Positions 7,657-17,465 of a DNA stretch of 64,000 bases are shown in pieces (the first letter of the stretch is position 1; every line of letters begins with the position of its first letter). Source of the DNA: Phreatobacter sp. (lineage in GTDB: Bacteria > Pseudomonadota > Alphaproteobacteria > Rhizobiales > Phreatobacteraceae); assembly GCF_027532945.1 (NCBI RefSeq), contig NZ_JAPZTZ010000001.1, positions 99,891 to 163,890 on the forward strand. Reading direction: 5' to 3'. The notes beneath the pieces are model-generated. The model was not told where the DNA came from. It ran no database searches and was given only the letters and a program-made list of their open reading frames with translations. The translations under genes and the position numbers were made by a program.

Positions 7657-9261
7657 ATGGCCGATATCGTCCCGTCCAACACGCCCGAGATCTCCGTCTC
7701 GGACCTCTCCGCCGCCATCAAGCGGACGGTGGAGGACGCCTTCGGCTATGTGCGCCTGCGCGGCGAGGTCTCCGGCTTCAAGGGCCCCAGCGGCTCCGGC
7801 CATGTCTATTTCCGCCTCAAGGACGAGGGCGCCACCATCGAGGCGGTGATCTGGAAGGGCGTCTATGGCCGCCTCAAGGTGAAGCCCCAGGAGGGCCTGG
7901 AGGTCATCGCCACCGGCCGCGTCACCACCTTCCCCGGCTCGTCCAAGTACCAGGTCGTCATCGAGAGCCTGGAGCCGGCCGGCGTCGGCGCGCTCATGGC
8001 CCTTCTGGAGGAGCGCCGCCGCAAGCTCACCGCCGAGGGCCTGTTCGATCCGGCCCGCAAGCGCCCCTTGCCCTTCCTGCCGACGGTGATCGGCGTCGTC
8101 ACCTCGCCCACCGGCGCGGTCATCCGCGACATCCTGCACCGCCTGGAGGACCGCTTCCCCCGCACCGTTCTGGTCTGGCCGGTGCGCGTCCAGGGCGAGG
8201 GCAGCGCGGCGGAAGTCGCCGCCGCCATCCGCGGCTTCAACGCCATAGGCCCAGACGACGACCTGCCGCGGCCCGATGTCATCATCGTCGCGCGTGGCGG
8301 CGGTTCGCTTGAGGACCTCTGGGGCTTCAACGAGGAGATCGTCGTCCGCGCCGCCTTCGAGAGCGCGATTCCCTTGATCTCGGCGGTCGGCCACGAGACC
8401 GACACGACCCTCATCGACTTTGCCGCCGACCGTCGCGCGCCGACCCCCACCGCCGCCGCCGAAATGGCGGTGCCGGTGCGCGCCGACCTCGTCGCTGAGA
8501 CGCAGGGCCTTGGCCGCCGCCTCGGCCTTGCCGTGGCGCGCGGCATGGAGGGCCGGCGGACCGAACTGCGCGCCGCCGCGCGCGCCCTTCCCGACGCGGA
8601 GCGGTTGCTGGAAACCGCCCGCCAGCGGCTCGATGCGGCCGGCGAGCGCCTGCCCAATGCGCTCGCCGCCAATGCCGGCGCCCACCGGGCGCGGCTGCTG
8701 CGGGCCGCGGGGCGCCTCGCGCCGGGCGTCCTGCGACTGAGGATCGACCGCTCCCGCGACCGTATCGAAGCGCTGTCCGGTCGCGCCGCTACGGCCCTGA
8801 CGCGCGGCACCGAAACCCGTCGACTGGGTTTCAGCACGCTCGCCGAGCGCCTGAAGCGCTCCCTCGGCGTCTATGCCCGCAGCCAGACCGACCGCATCGG
8901 CCGGGCCGGCGAGCGGCTGGCGGCGATCGAGGCGCGGTCGACGCGCGCGATGGACCTCGTGCTGCGCCGCTGCCGCGATCGGCTCGACGCCGCATCGAAG
9001 CTTCTCACGGCGCTGTCCTACCAGGGTGTGCTCGCCCGCGGTTTCGCGCTGGTGCGGGATGCGGAGGGCCGCCCGCTGCGCTCCGCCGCCGCGATCGGTC
9101 CCGGCAGGGCGCTGGCCATTGAATTTGCCGACGGTCGGATTGCCGCCACCGCCGAGGGCGAGGCGCCGCCCGCCTCGCCGAAGCCTGCTCCCCGCCCGGC
9201 CGAGCCGAAGCCGCGGAAGGCGGGGGAGGGCAAGACCGAAGGCCAGGGGACCCTGTTCTAG
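7657..9261 (+). CDS. xseA: Exodeoxyribonuclease VII large subunit
   Basis: The 534-residue catalytic subunit of ExoVII, which degrades single-stranded DNA from both ends. It shows an N-terminal OB fold ([29 protein letters not shown]), the [13 protein letters not shown] motif, the catalytic [17 protein letters not shown] and [20 protein letters not shown] blocks, then a long Arg-rich helical region that carries the small subunit in other species. A low-complexity Pro/Lys tail ([13 protein letters not shown]) ends the protein, as in other rhizobial homologues. It is divergent from purD with a 111-base shared upstream region and convergent with a hydrolase gene 6 bases away. xseB is not nearby. 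Confidence 0.96.
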   Translation: MADIVPSNTPEISVSDLSAAIKRTVEDAFGYVRLRGEVSGFKGPSGSGHVYFRLKDEGATIEAVIWKGVYGRLKVKPQEGLEVIATGRVTTFPGSSKYQVVIESLEPAGVGALMALLEERRRKLTAEGLFDPARKRPLPFLPTVIGVVTSPTGAVIRDILHRLEDRFPRTVLVWPVRVQGEGSAAEVAAAIRGFNAIGPDDDLPRPDVIIVARGGGSLEDLWGFNEEIVVRAAFESAIPLISAVGHETDTTLIDFAADRRAPTPTAAAEMAVPVRADLVAETQGLGRRLGLAVARGMEGRRTELRAAARALPDAERLLETARQRLDAAGERLPNALAANAGAHRARLLRAAGRLAPGVLRLRIDRSRDRIEALSGRAATALTRGTETRRLGFSTLAERLKRSLGVYARSQTDRIGRAGERLAAIEARSTRAMDLVLRRCRDRLDAASKLLTALSYQGVLARGFALVRDAEGRPLRSAAAIGPGRALAIEFADGRIAATAEGEAPPASPKPAPRPAEPKPRKAGEGKTEGQGTLF

Positions 9262-9267
9262 CGCCCG

Positions 9268-10260
9268 TCAGCGGGCCGGCGCCGCCTCGCGCAACCGTAC
9301 CGCCGTCTCCGCAAGCCGTCCGAGAGCCTCCGGCTGAACGGTGCTGCCCATATGGTCGGTCCCCGGCAGCACCGTGACCTCGATCGCCGGGTTCGCCGCC
9401 TTGACCGCCGCCGAATAGGCGCTGGCCAGAAACATCTCGTCCTCCGCGCCGATGAGCACGGCCGCGGGCCGCCGGATCTGGCCCAGCGCGGCGCGCCAGT
9501 CACGGGGCAGGCTCATATTGGCGAGCAGCCGGTGCGAATAGATCCGCGCCCGCTTGCCCCGCGCATCGTCCGGCACGGCATAGGCGACGGCGGCGAGGCC
9601 GTCGAAGGCCGAAATGCCCATGCTGTTGAGGACGCTCAGGGCGATGATGCGCGGCACGGCGGCATCAGCCCAGCCGCCGGAGCCGGGGCGGCTGACAGTC
9701 GGATCGACAGACAGGAAGGGCGATGTTGCGAGATAGGCGTGGAAGCGCTCGCCGATGGGACCTGCGCCGATGCGCAGGGCGAAGGCCCCGCCGAGGGAAT
9801 GGCCGACGAGCATCCTTTTCTCCTTCGGATGCCGCTCTTCGATGATCTTGAGCAGGTCGGCCATGTCGTCTTCCAGCTGGCCGCGATAGCCGATGTCGCC
9901 GAGCGGACCGCTCTCGCCATGGCCGCGCAGATCGAGCGAATAGATCGTGAAACCCTGCCCGTTCAGGCTGCGCGCCACCCCGTCCATGCTGGCCGAAAAT
10001 CCCGTCGAGCCGTGAACGAGAACCGCAACGCCCGCACCTGAGGCGCCCGGATAGAAGCGATAGGCGAGCGCCTGCCCGTCCCGCGCCGTGAAGGTCTGTT
10101 CGCGGGGCAAGCCCTGAATCCAGCCGCCGATCGTCCGCCCGGCGGCTTCCATCGCCGGCATGGCGGGCGGTGGCTTGGGGCGCGACAGGGCGAGCATGGC
10201 GCCGAAACCGGCGATGGGGAGCACGAGAGTGGCGAGAAGGGCGATACGGAGAATGCGCAT
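9268..10260 (-). CDS. Membrane-anchored alpha/beta hydrolase (esterase/monoglyceride-lipase-like)
   Basis: A 330-residue serine hydrolase. It starts with a signal anchor (ILRIALLATLVLPIAGFGAML, ~3-23), so the catalytic domain is probably periplasmic. The catalytic features are LVHGSTGFS (oxyanion), SLDLRGHGESG, the nucleophile elbow VGHSLGGAFAL, an acid in IGAEDEMFLAS and GTDHMGS containing the probable catalytic His. The DLRGHGxSG motif matches monoglyceride-lipase or lysophospholipase-type hydrolases; the substrate cannot be predicted. I chose the ATG at 10260 because it directly precedes the signal anchor. A divergent LytTR regulator begins 91 bases away and could control it. Confidence 0.85.
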   Translation of the reverse strand: MRILRIALLATLVLPIAGFGAMLALSRPKPPPAMPAMEAAGRTIGGWIQGLPREQTFTARDGQALAYRFYPGASGAGVAVLVHGSTGFSASMDGVARSLNGQGFTIYSLDLRGHGESGPLGDIGYRGQLEDDMADLLKIIEERHPKEKRMLVGHSLGGAFALRIGAGPIGERFHAYLATSPFLSVDPTVSRPGSGGWADAAVPRIIALSVLNSMGISAFDGLAAVAYAVPDDARGKRARIYSHRLLANMSLPRDWRAALGQIRRPAAVLIGAEDEMFLASAYSAAVKAANPAIEVTVLPGTDHMGSTVQPEALGRLAETAVRLREAAPAR

Positions 10261-10351
10261 GACCGGGTCCTGAAGCAGTGACGCCGATTGCCTAGCCACA
10301 GGCCGGGCCCTAGTCTGCGGCCTCTTCGCGAACGGCACGAATTCTTCGCCA

Positions 10352-11158
10352 ATGACCGACCATTCTGACATGCCGAGCCTCGGCGAGCCCGGCGAAGCGC
10401 GTCTCGGTCTGGCGCTGACATTGCTGGGCTTCGGTGCCTTGCTCGGTGTTCTCGGCCCCTTCGGCTCCTATCTCGGCATCAGCCTACCGGTGCGCGTGCT
10501 GCACTACACCGCCAACATGGCCGTGATCAGCGCCATGGCGGTGGCGGCGAACGCCCTGGCGGCCCGGTACCTCTATCGTGGCCCGGTGCCGCTCTGGGGT
10601 TCACTGGTGATTGCGCTCGTCATCGCGCCACCGGGCGCGCTGGTGGTGATGGCGCATCTCCGATTCTTCGCGCCGCAGGTCCTGCCTTACGTCACCTTCG
10701 TCGAACTGTGCTTTCAGACGGCGCTGATCAACGTGCTGGTCAGCCTTGTCGTGCGGGCCGTCCGCGCGCTGGTGCGCGCGCGCCATGTGGCCCAGCCGCA
10801 GACGACCGCCCCGGTCCCTGTAATTGCTGAGGATCGGCGATCCGACGACATCCTTCGCGAGAAGCTGCCGATGCCCTTGCGCCGCGCGCCGATCCTCGCC
10901 CTGTCGGCGGAGGACCACTATCTGCGCGTCCACACCGACCGCGGGCAGGCGCTGATCCTGATGAGCCTGTCGCAGGCGATCGACGCGCTCGGCGAGGAGG
11001 CCGGCCTCAGGATCCACCGCTCGCACTGGGTGGCTCGCAATGCGGTGATCGACAGCGCCCGCAAGGATGGCGGTCTCGCGGTGACCCTCGCCAATGGCCT
11101 CACCCTGCCGGCGAGCCGGAGCGGCAGGCGTCTCCTGGAAGACGCCCGCCTGGTCTGA
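10352..11158 (+). CDS. Membrane-anchored LytTR-domain transcriptional regulator
   Basis: A 268-residue protein with about four hydrophobic helices in the first 145 residues (LGLALTLLGFGALLGVLGPFG; TANMAVISAMAVAANALAA; WGSLVIALVIAPPGALVVMA; ELCFQTALINVLVSLVV). A linker follows, then a C-terminal LytTR DNA-binding domain (~165-268: ILALSAEDHYLRVHTDRG, LRIHRSHWVARNAVI, LTLPASRSGR). There is no receiver domain, so activity is probably sensed through the membrane part rather than by phosphorylation. Such membrane LytTR proteins often regulate a neighbouring gene; the divergent hydrolase at 9268-10260 is the obvious candidate, but this is inference. Confidence 0.9.
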   Translation: MTDHSDMPSLGEPGEARLGLALTLLGFGALLGVLGPFGSYLGISLPVRVLHYTANMAVISAMAVAANALAARYLYRGPVPLWGSLVIALVIAPPGALVVMAHLRFFAPQVLPYVTFVELCFQTALINVLVSLVVRAVRALVRARHVAQPQTTAPVPVIAEDRRSDDILREKLPMPLRRAPILALSAEDHYLRVHTDRGQALILMSLSQAIDALGEEAGLRIHRSHWVARNAVIDSARKDGGLAVTLANGLTLPASRSGRRLLEDARLV

Positions 11159-11161
11159 CCG

Positions 11162-12283
11162 TCACTGCAGGGTCTGCTGGGCGATCCAGGTCTTTACCGA
11201 GCGCAGCGCGTCGTGCGGCGTCTCGGCAAGGCCGAGCGCGGATTTCCACACGGTGAGCTGGCCATCGGCGCTGGTGCCGCGCAGGCAGATGTCGAGGCAG
11301 CGGCCGAGGTCGTCCTGACAGTCGAGCGCCTCGGCATCCTCCTCCAGCATCATCACCGTCTCGCGCACGAGGTCGGCAATGGACACCGTGGTGCGCCGTG
11401 CCTCGTCGACGAAGGAGCCGTGGATGCCATAGCGCTGCGCCCGCCACTTGTTCTCCTGCGCCACCGCCCGCGACAGCGGCGACAGGTCGGCGCGGAACTC
11501 CGGATGGCGGATGAGGTAACGCACCATGGAGCGGTAGAGCGCCGCGATGGCGAGGCTGTCGTCGAGATGGGTGCAGGAATCCGGCGCCCGCAGCTCCAGC
11601 GTCGGGAAGCGCCGCGAGGGACGCACCGCCCACCAGACATAGCTGGAATCCTCGATGACCCGGGCCTCCACCAGCAGCGAGACATAGTCGTCATACTCAG
11701 CCTGGGTCTTGAACATCTCCGGCAGGCCGGTGCGCGGCAGCTCGTCATAGGCGGCGAGCCGGTAGCCCATGAGGCCGGTTGCGCGCGACTGCCAGAAGGG
11801 CGAGGAGGTCGAGAGCGCGATGATCAGCGGGATGGTCGGCATGAGCCGGCCCATCACGTCGATGCGGCGCGACAGGTCGTCGAACTCGGCATGAACGTGC
11901 AGGCCGCAGACGATGTTGCGCTGGCCGAGCATCTGCAGGTCATGCATGACGCTGTCATAGCGCGGCGCGTCGCTCGCCCGCTGCGTCGCCCACAAGGCGG
12001 TCGGATGCGTACCCGAGGCGAGGATGGCGAGGCCGTGCCTGGCCGCCACCTCCCCGAGCGCGCCCCGCATGGCCTGGAGCTCGTTGCGGGCGCCGGTCGG
12101 CGTTGTGTGGACCGACGAGGTGATCTCGATCTGCGACTGCAGCATCTCGCTGCCGACGCGGTCGCCAAGCCTTGCTTTGGCCGCGTCGAGGAAGCCCTGC
12201 GGCATCCGCCGCATGACTGCCTTGGTCTCTGCATCGACCACGAAGAATTCCTCCTCGATGCCGAAACGGCGCGTGTCGGACAT
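11162..12283 (-). CDS. Carboxylate-amine ligase, YbdK/GCS2 family
   Basis: A 373-residue protein matching the length and motifs of YbdK-type glutamate-cysteine-ligase-like enzymes: RRFGIEEEFFVVDAETK at the N-terminus, SQIEITS, ILASGTHPTALW, LHVHAEFDD, STSSPFWQSRATGLMGYR and LELRAPDSCTHLDDS. The family condenses a carboxylate with an amine using ATP and has weak glutamate-cysteine ligase activity in E. coli. The natural substrate is unclear, and it is not the main gshA. I chose the ATG at 12283 because GGAG lies six bases upstream; two further in-frame ATGs precede it. It is convergent with the LytTR gene (3-base gap). Confidence 0.92.
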   Translation of the reverse strand: MSDTRRFGIEEEFFVVDAETKAVMRRMPQGFLDAAKARLGDRVGSEMLQSQIEITSSVHTTPTGARNELQAMRGALGEVAARHGLAILASGTHPTALWATQRASDAPRYDSVMHDLQMLGQRNIVCGLHVHAEFDDLSRRIDVMGRLMPTIPLIIALSTSSPFWQSRATGLMGYRLAAYDELPRTGLPEMFKTQAEYDDYVSLLVEARVIEDSSYVWWAVRPSRRFPTLELRAPDSCTHLDDSLAIAALYRSMVRYLIRHPEFRADLSPLSRAVAQENKWRAQRYGIHGSFVDEARRTTVSIADLVRETVMMLEEDAEALDCQDDLGRCLDICLRGTSADGQLTVWKSALGLAETPHDALRSVKTWIAQQTLQ

Positions 12284-12532
12284 GATCATCTCCATGAAAC
12301 GGCTTTGGAATTTGCTGGACGCGTCCTGCGCCTCAACGCGGCGCGGTCCGGGCCGTTCCCTGATGGGGAAGGGGTCACCGGCGGCGCAAAGCCTGGCGGG
12401 CCGGGGGGCGAAAATGTGGCCCGAACCGGTCACGCGCCGCCCCAATTCCGTAAGGCGTTGAAAGATGGCGTGAACTTAAAATGGTTGACTTGGGCGCCGT
12501 TCAGGGCAGGGGCGGCCGCCGCTGCGCTAGGC
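12284..12532. other. Intergenic region between rsmE and the YbdK-type gene
   Basis: A 249-base gap between two minus-strand genes. It contains no convincing coding region, RNA gene or strong terminator hairpin. An AT-richer patch around 12460-12490 is the most likely promoter area for the downstream carboxylate-amine ligase, but I do not see well-conserved -35/-10 boxes. Confidence 0.4.
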
Positions 12533-13279
12533 TCAGCGCCAGTCGCCAAGCACCGCCTGGACCACCGCCAGGGCCGCCACCGCCGCCGTATCGGCGCGCA
12601 GGATGCGGGGACCGAGCGACAGGGCGAGGGCCCGCGGGTGACGCGCCACCAGCGTGCGCTCCTCGGGCGCGAACCCGCCCTCGGGGCCGATCAGCACGGT
12701 GATTCCCCCGGTGATCGGCCTTGCCGCCGCCAGGGCCTCCGCCGGATTGGCGAGCGCCGCATCCTCGTCGCAGAAGACCAGCAGCCGGTCGGCGGGCAGG
12801 GCGGCCAGCGCCTCCGGCAGGCCGGCCGTCTCGTCGCAGGCGGCGAGCGTCAGCACGCCGCACTGTTCCGCCGCCTCCACCGCATTGGCGCGCATCCGGT
12901 CGAGATTGACCCGCGCGGCCTGTGTCCGCCGGGTCATCACCGGCTGGAGCCGCGTCACGCCCATCTCCACCGCCTTCTGCACCATGTAGTCGAGGCGGGC
13001 GTGCTTGAGCGGCGCGAACATCAGAGCGAGGTCGCCTGCCGGGGGTTGCGGCCGCAGCATCTCCTCGACGATCAGGTCGAGGCCCTTCTTGCCGGAACGG
13101 GCGAGACGCGCCCGCCATTCGCCATGCGCGCCGTCGAACACGGCGATGCTCTGGCCATCGCCGAGCCGCATGACGTTGAGGAGATAATTGGCCTGGTCGC
13201 GGTCGCAGCCGATGGTCGCACCCGCGGCGAGAGATCCCTCGACGCGAAGCCGGATGGCGCGGAAATCATAGGCCGCCAT
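12533..13279 (-). CDS. rsmE: 16S rRNA (uracil-1498-N3)-methyltransferase
   Basis: A 248-residue SPOUT methyltransferase that methylates U1498 of 16S rRNA with SAM. It shows an N-terminal PUA-like domain (ANYLLNVMRLGDGQ, VFDGAHGEW) and the knotted C-terminal SAM site: FAPLKHARLDYMVQKAVEMG, the IGPEGGFAPEE loop and LSLGPRILRADTAAVAAL, which are the hallmark RsmE blocks. I chose the ATG at 13279 because GGAGGAGG lies ~7 bases upstream; the longer frame to 13426 is non-conserved. It is divergent from the secreted protein gene at 13465. Confidence 0.96.
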   Translation of the reverse strand: MAAYDFRAIRLRVEGSLAAGATIGCDRDQANYLLNVMRLGDGQSIAVFDGAHGEWRARLARSGKKGLDLIVEEMLRPQPPAGDLALMFAPLKHARLDYMVQKAVEMGVTRLQPVMTRRTQAARVNLDRMRANAVEAAEQCGVLTLAACDETAGLPEALAALPADRLLVFCDEDAALANPAEALAAARPITGGITVLIGPEGGFAPEERTLVARHPRALALSLGPRILRADTAAVAALAVVQAVLGDWR

Positions 13280-13464
13280 GCGGCATTCCTCCTCCTGCGG
13301 GCAGCCTCGGAGCCGGTGCCAGGGCCACACGCACCCGGCGGTGATGAACCTCGCCAGCCCGTCACATTGCCACGATGCCGTCGGATTGATATGTAACCTG
13401 CCGAATTCACTCAACCTCGATTGCATCGTCGCTCGCCTTGCGGGCGGGTTCAGGGGCCGTCCAC

Positions 13465-13956
13465 ATGAGCCTTCGCCGCGTCAAGACCGTCCTCGCCGCG
13501 ACCGCGCTCGCCGCCGGCCTCGCCATGGGCGGCACGGTGCGGGCGAACGAGATCTGCCAGGCCGAGTTCCAGCCGCTTGTCGCCGCCCACCAGGAGGTGA
13601 TGAAGGAGACCCAGGCCGGGATGCCGCGGGGCCGCCCGACCACCTTCGAACAGGCCAAGGCCAATGCCGAGCGGGCTTGCCGCCTGCTCACCAATGCCCG
13701 CGCCTCGTTCCTGCGCCTGCAGCAGTGGATGCAGAACAATGCCGATTTCTGCCGCCTGCCCGACCAGATCATCAACGACGTGAACACCGGCGTCACCAAC
13801 ATCACCCGCAACCGCACCCAGGCCTGCAACGGCGTCGCCCAGATCGAGCGCCAGCGCCGCCAGGCCGAGGCTGGCGGTGACGGCGGCGCCAATCCCTTCG
13901 CGCCCAATGCCGGCCGGCGTCCGCAGCTCGACCTGCGCACACCCGGCGCCCTGTGA
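13465..13956 (+). CDS. Secreted hypothetical protein
   Basis: A 163-residue protein with a clear Sec signal peptide: basic MSLRRVK, hydrophobic TVLAATALAAGLAMGG and a VRA-N cleavage site near residue 28. The mature part is helical and contains four cysteines (EICQAEF, ERACRLL, DFCRLP, TQACNGV), which could form two disulfides in the periplasm, then a Gln/Arg-rich helix and a polar tail. I chose the ATG at 13465, not 13438, because it places the signal peptide at the N-terminus. I do not recognise the family. It is followed 24 bases later by ubiA and may share its transcript. Confidence 0.75.
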   Translation: MSLRRVKTVLAATALAAGLAMGGTVRANEICQAEFQPLVAAHQEVMKETQAGMPRGRPTTFEQAKANAERACRLLTNARASFLRLQQWMQNNADFCRLPDQIINDVNTGVTNITRNRTQACNGVAQIERQRRQAEAGGDGGANPFAPNAGRRPQLDLRTPGAL

Positions 13957-13980
13957 TCCGGCCGTGCCGCTGATCCGGTC

Positions 13981-14922
13981 ATGACGGCCACCGACGGACG
14001 CGTCGCAGACGCCGTTCGCGGCTCCTGGGTCGACACGCTCGCCCCCGCCGCCTGGCGGCCCTATCTGCGCCTCGCGCGCGCCGACCGTCCCATCGGCTCC
14101 TGGCTGCTGCTGCTGCCCTGCTGGTGGTCGGCTGCCTATGCGGCGATCGCCGCAGGCCATGCCCTTCCCAATCTCTGGCACATGGCGCTTTTCGCCATCG
14201 GCGCGGTCGCCATGCGCGGCGCCGGCTGCACCTACAACGACCTTGTCGACCGCGACATCGACGCCATGGTCGAGCGGACCCGCTCGCGTCCGCTGCCCTC
14301 CGGCCAGGTGACATCGCGCCAGGCCAAGATCTTCCTCATCGCCCAGCTCGCCGTCGGCGCCATGGTGCTGCTGGCGCTGTGGAATCCCTTCGCATGGGCC
14401 GTGGGCATCGCCTCGCTCTCGGTGGTGGTCATCTACCCCTTCATGAAGCGCATCACCTCCTGGCCCCAATCGGTGCTCGGCCTCGCCTTCTCCTGGGGCG
14501 CGCTGATGGGATGGGCCGCAGCCTTCGGCCGCCTCGATGCGCCGGCCCTGCTGCTCTATGCCGCCTCCATCCTGTGGGTCATCGGCTACGACACGATCTA
14601 CGCCCACCAGGACCGCGAGGACGACGCCATTGTCGGCGTCCGCTCCACCGCCCTGCTTTTCGGCGAGCGCACACCGCTCTTCCTGTCGCTGTTCTATGCC
14701 GGAACGGTCACCTTCCTCGGCCTGTCGCTGTGGACCCTTGCCGCGCCGGCCCTCGCCTATGCCGGCCTTGCCGCCTTCGCCCTGCACCTCGCCTGGCAGG
14801 TGAGGAGCCTCGACATTGCCGATCCCGACGGCTGTTTGCGCCTGTTCAAGTCCAACCGCGACGCCGGGCTGATCTTCCTCGCCGGCCTGATGGCGGCGGC
14901 CCTCCTCCAGGCGTTCGGCTGA
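13981..14922 (+). CDS. ubiA: 4-hydroxybenzoate polyprenyltransferase
   Basis: A 313-residue integral membrane prenyltransferase that attaches the polyprenyl tail to 4-hydroxybenzoate in ubiquinone synthesis. Both Asp-rich Mg-pyrophosphate motifs are visible: CTYNDLVDRDIDAMVERTRS (first) and DTIYAHQDREDDAIVGVRST (second). About eight hydrophobic helices surround them, and RLARADRPIGSWLLLLPCWW is the usual N-terminal block. Length is typical. It is convergent with the PaiB-like gene (2-base gap). Confidence 0.96.
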   Translation: MTATDGRVADAVRGSWVDTLAPAAWRPYLRLARADRPIGSWLLLLPCWWSAAYAAIAAGHALPNLWHMALFAIGAVAMRGAGCTYNDLVDRDIDAMVERTRSRPLPSGQVTSRQAKIFLIAQLAVGAMVLLALWNPFAWAVGIASLSVVVIYPFMKRITSWPQSVLGLAFSWGALMGWAAAFGRLDAPALLLYAASILWVIGYDTIYAHQDREDDAIVGVRSTALLFGERTPLFLSLFYAGTVTFLGLSLWTLAAPALAYAGLAAFALHLAWQVRSLDIADPDGCLRLFKSNRDAGLIFLAGLMAAALLQAFG

Positions 14923-14924
14923 CC

Positions 14925-15551
14925 TCAGCGGCGACGCTTCGCCGCCACCAGCTCCGCCACCGCCTGCTCGCCCGAGGCTGCGAGGCCGGTGATCACGCCC
15001 TCCACATCGGCGGCAGGCCGGTTCTGGCTCATCTTCATCTTGCCGTCGAAGCCGGTGACGCTGAACGCCATGCCGACAATGGCGCGCATCTGCATGGCGA
15101 GGAAATCCTCCGGCGCGTCATCCATGGCCCAGGGATGGTCGCGATGCGCCTCGTGGGCATCGGTCAGATCGGAGAGGTTCTGGCGCAGGAAGGCGGTGTC
15201 GTGGGGCCATGAGACGGTGCCCCGCACATGGACGGCGGCATAGTTCCAGGTCGGGACGACCTTCCCGGTCTCCTTCTTGGTGGCATACCAGGATGGTGTC
15301 ACATAGGCCTGCGGCCCCTGGAAGATCAGCAGCGCCTCCGATCCGTCGGGCGTCGTCGACCAGTGCGGATTGGCGCGGGCGAGATGGCCGAAGAAGGCGA
15401 CGGTCTCCCCCTCCTGCTTCCAGATCACCGGCAGATGCGTCGCATAGAGGCCCTCGGCGCCCTGCGTCACCAGCGTGGCGAAGGGATGGGCGGCGCAGAA
15501 GGAGGCGATCTCACGGTCCTCGCCCATGGCGAAGAGCGGCGGAACGTACAT
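14925..15551 (-). CDS. PaiB/FMN-binding negative transcriptional regulator family protein
   Basis: A 208-residue split-barrel flavin-binding protein. The MYVPPLF start, FATLVTQ, ATHLPVIW, HLARANPHW, GPQAYVTPSWYATK, PTWNYAAVHVRG and DFLAMQMRAIVGMAFSVTGF blocks match the PaiB family, named after a Bacillus repressor of protease and sporulation genes. Many members are probably FMN-dependent oxidoreductases rather than DNA binders; I see no helix-turn-helix. I chose the ATG at 15551 because MYVPPLF is the conserved N-terminus. It lies downstream of a chemoreceptor gene, separated by a strong hairpin at 15574-15604. Confidence 0.9.
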   Translation of the reverse strand: MYVPPLFAMGEDREIASFCAAHPFATLVTQGAEGLYATHLPVIWKQEGETVAFFGHLARANPHWSTTPDGSEALLIFQGPQAYVTPSWYATKKETGKVVPTWNYAAVHVRGTVSWPHDTAFLRQNLSDLTDAHEAHRDHPWAMDDAPEDFLAMQMRAIVGMAFSVTGFDGKMKMSQNRPAADVEGVITGLAASGEQAVAELVAAKRRR

Positions 15552-15573
15552 CGGAACCCTCCCAGATATGACG

Positions 15574-15604
15574 AGGCCGGGACGATAGGGCATCGTCCCG
15601 GCCT
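15574..15604. terminator. Perfect 13-bp inverted repeat between chemoreceptor and PaiB-like gene
   Basis: AGGCCGGGACGAT at 15574-15586 and its exact complement at 15592-15604 flank a 5-base loop. On the minus strand it lies ~40 bases after the chemoreceptor stop and ~25 bases before the PaiB-like start. There is no T-run after the stem, so it could be a transcript-end stabiliser, an attenuator or an operator rather than a classical terminator. Confidence 0.5.
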
Positions 15605-15645
15605 GTCCAATGCACAGCAATGATGGTGGAAATTCGCTCCGCTGA

Positions 15646-17364
15646 TCAGGCGGCGCGCACCTCCGTCACGAAGGTCTTCAGCGCCGCCTCGATGTTGCTG
15701 GAGCAGGCGGCGAGACGGTCGCGGGCCTGGCCGCCCTCCGCTGCCGAGCGGCCGGTGCCCTCGGCGGCCTGGCTCACATCGACGATGGACCGGCGGGCGT
15801 GGTCGGCATGGCCATTGGCCTCGCCGATGGCGCGGGAGATCTCGGCGGTCGAGGCCTGCTGCTCGTCCACCGCCGCGGCGATGGCCGTGGTGATATGGTC
15901 CATGGCGCCGATGGTCTCGGTGATGACGCCGATGGCCTGGACGGTCGCCTGGGTGGCGGTCTGCATGCGGCTGACCTGCGAGGCGATCTCATCGGTGGCC
16001 TTGGCCGTCTGGCCGGCGAGCTGCTTCACCTCGGCCGCGACGACAGCGAAGCCCTTGCCGGCCTCACCGGCGCGGGCGGCCTCGATCGTCGCGTTGAGGG
16101 CGAGAAGGTTGGTCTGCTCGGCCACCGCATTGATGAGGCCGATGACCTCGCCGATCTTGCGGGCGGCGCCGTCGAGCTCGGCGACGCGCGAACCGGTGTC
16201 GCCGGCTTCCTTGACCGCCCGGCCGGCGACCTCCGAGGAGGCCGAGACCTGGCGGCCGATCTCGCTGATGGAGGCCGCCAGCTGGTGGGCGGCGCTCGCC
16301 ACGGCGTTCATGTTCTGCGTCGCCTGGTCGGTCGCGCCGGAGGCGGTGTCCACCTTCCCGCTCATGGCCGCCGCGGCGGAGGAGAGGCTGTCGGCGCTGA
16401 CATCGAGGCCGCTCACCGCCGCATTGGCCTCGCTGATGCGCTGGGCCATCACCTTCTCATAGCCGACGATCGCCGTTTCGAGCCGGCGGCCGCGTTCGGC
16501 GCGGGTCTCGGCTTCCGCGAGGCGCTCGGCCTCGGCCGTCTTGGCAGCGCGGGCATTGTCGCGCAGCACGACGATGGCCCGGCTGAGATCGCCGATCTCG
16601 TCGCGCCGGGTGGAGACAGGGATGGCGCTGTCGAGGTCGCCGGCGGCGACACGCTCGAGGGCGCCGGTCGCGGCCACCAGCGGCTTCACCGCGCGCCGCA
16701 CCACGAAGGCGGCGACGAGGCCGAGGACGACGACGATGCCGGTGAGCGCCGCGATCATCGCGTAGAGCGTCGACATGGCCTGTTCACGCAGCTGCTCGGT
16801 GGGGATGCCGATGAACAGCACGCCGATCACCTTGCCGGCAGTGTCGATCACCGGGTGATAGGCGGTGAAGAAGGAACGGCCGAACAGGGTCGCCGGGCCG
16901 TAATAGGGCTGGCCGGCCTTCAGCGGCGCCTGCGCCGGATGGTCGGCGGCCAGCGCCGTGCCCACCGCGCGCTCGCCATTCTGCGTGCGCACATTGGTGG
17001 TGCGGCGGATGAAGGCGCCCTTGTCGTCGGTGACGAAGATCGTGGCGACACCGCCGACCGCCTGCACCGTCCGGTCGACGATGGAATGGTCGGTGAAGGT
17101 CGGCATGGCGGGGGCCCTGAGGTCGTTGACCCGCTCGGCCACGATGCCGAAGCGGCTCTCCGGCTGACCCGCGGCGAAGAGCACGGTTAGTGTTCGCAGA
17201 TTGGTCTGGGCATCCCCTGTCGCCGATTGAACGTTGCGGCTCTGGATCAGCTGCCAGCCGGCCCCCACGACGAGGGCGGCGGTCACGGCGAGGAGAAGAA
17301 CAACGAAGCCGACCGACTTGGCGCCGATCTTGAGCCGCGGAAGACGTGAGAACATGGGGAGCAT
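15646..17364 (-). CDS. Methyl-accepting chemotaxis protein with periplasmic Cache domain
   Basis: A 572-residue chemoreceptor. Transmembrane helix 1 at ~15-37, a periplasmic single-Cache-type domain of ~150 residues ([48 protein letters not shown]), transmembrane helix 2 at ~200-222, HAMP ([20 protein letters not shown]), then the signalling hairpin with the tip [20 protein letters not shown] and [13 protein letters not shown]. Cache_3/Cache_2-type domains bind small organic acids or quaternary amines; the ligand is unknown. There is no C-terminal pentapeptide for CheR/CheB docking. It starts with ATG at 17364, with another ATG nine bases in. Confidence 0.94.
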   Translation of the reverse strand: MLPMFSRLPRLKIGAKSVGFVVLLLAVTAALVVGAGWQLIQSRNVQSATGDAQTNLRTLTVLFAAGQPESRFGIVAERVNDLRAPAMPTFTDHSIVDRTVQAVGGVATIFVTDDKGAFIRRTTNVRTQNGERAVGTALAADHPAQAPLKAGQPYYGPATLFGRSFFTAYHPVIDTAGKVIGVLFIGIPTEQLREQAMSTLYAMIAALTGIVVVLGLVAAFVVRRAVKPLVAATGALERVAAGDLDSAIPVSTRRDEIGDLSRAIVVLRDNARAAKTAEAERLAEAETRAERGRRLETAIVGYEKVMAQRISEANAAVSGLDVSADSLSSAAAAMSGKVDTASGATDQATQNMNAVASAAHQLAASISEIGRQVSASSEVAGRAVKEAGDTGSRVAELDGAARKIGEVIGLINAVAEQTNLLALNATIEAARAGEAGKGFAVVAAEVKQLAGQTAKATDEIASQVSRMQTATQATVQAIGVITETIGAMDHITTAIAAAVDEQQASTAEISRAIGEANGHADHARRSIVDVSQAAEGTGRSAAEGGQARDRLAACSSNIEAALKTFVTEVRAA

Positions 17365-17465
17365 CGTCCTGAGGGCGTAAGGTCCAGCCCTTATTCCGCG
17401 TGCAGACCGTTAAATTCCGCTGAATAGCGGTCTTGGAATGTGTAAAAAAATTGTATTACGTTAGG

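Noticed and set aside
7546..8685. N-terminal extension of PurD
   Set aside because: It is antisense to xseA; the conserved PurD start is at 7545.
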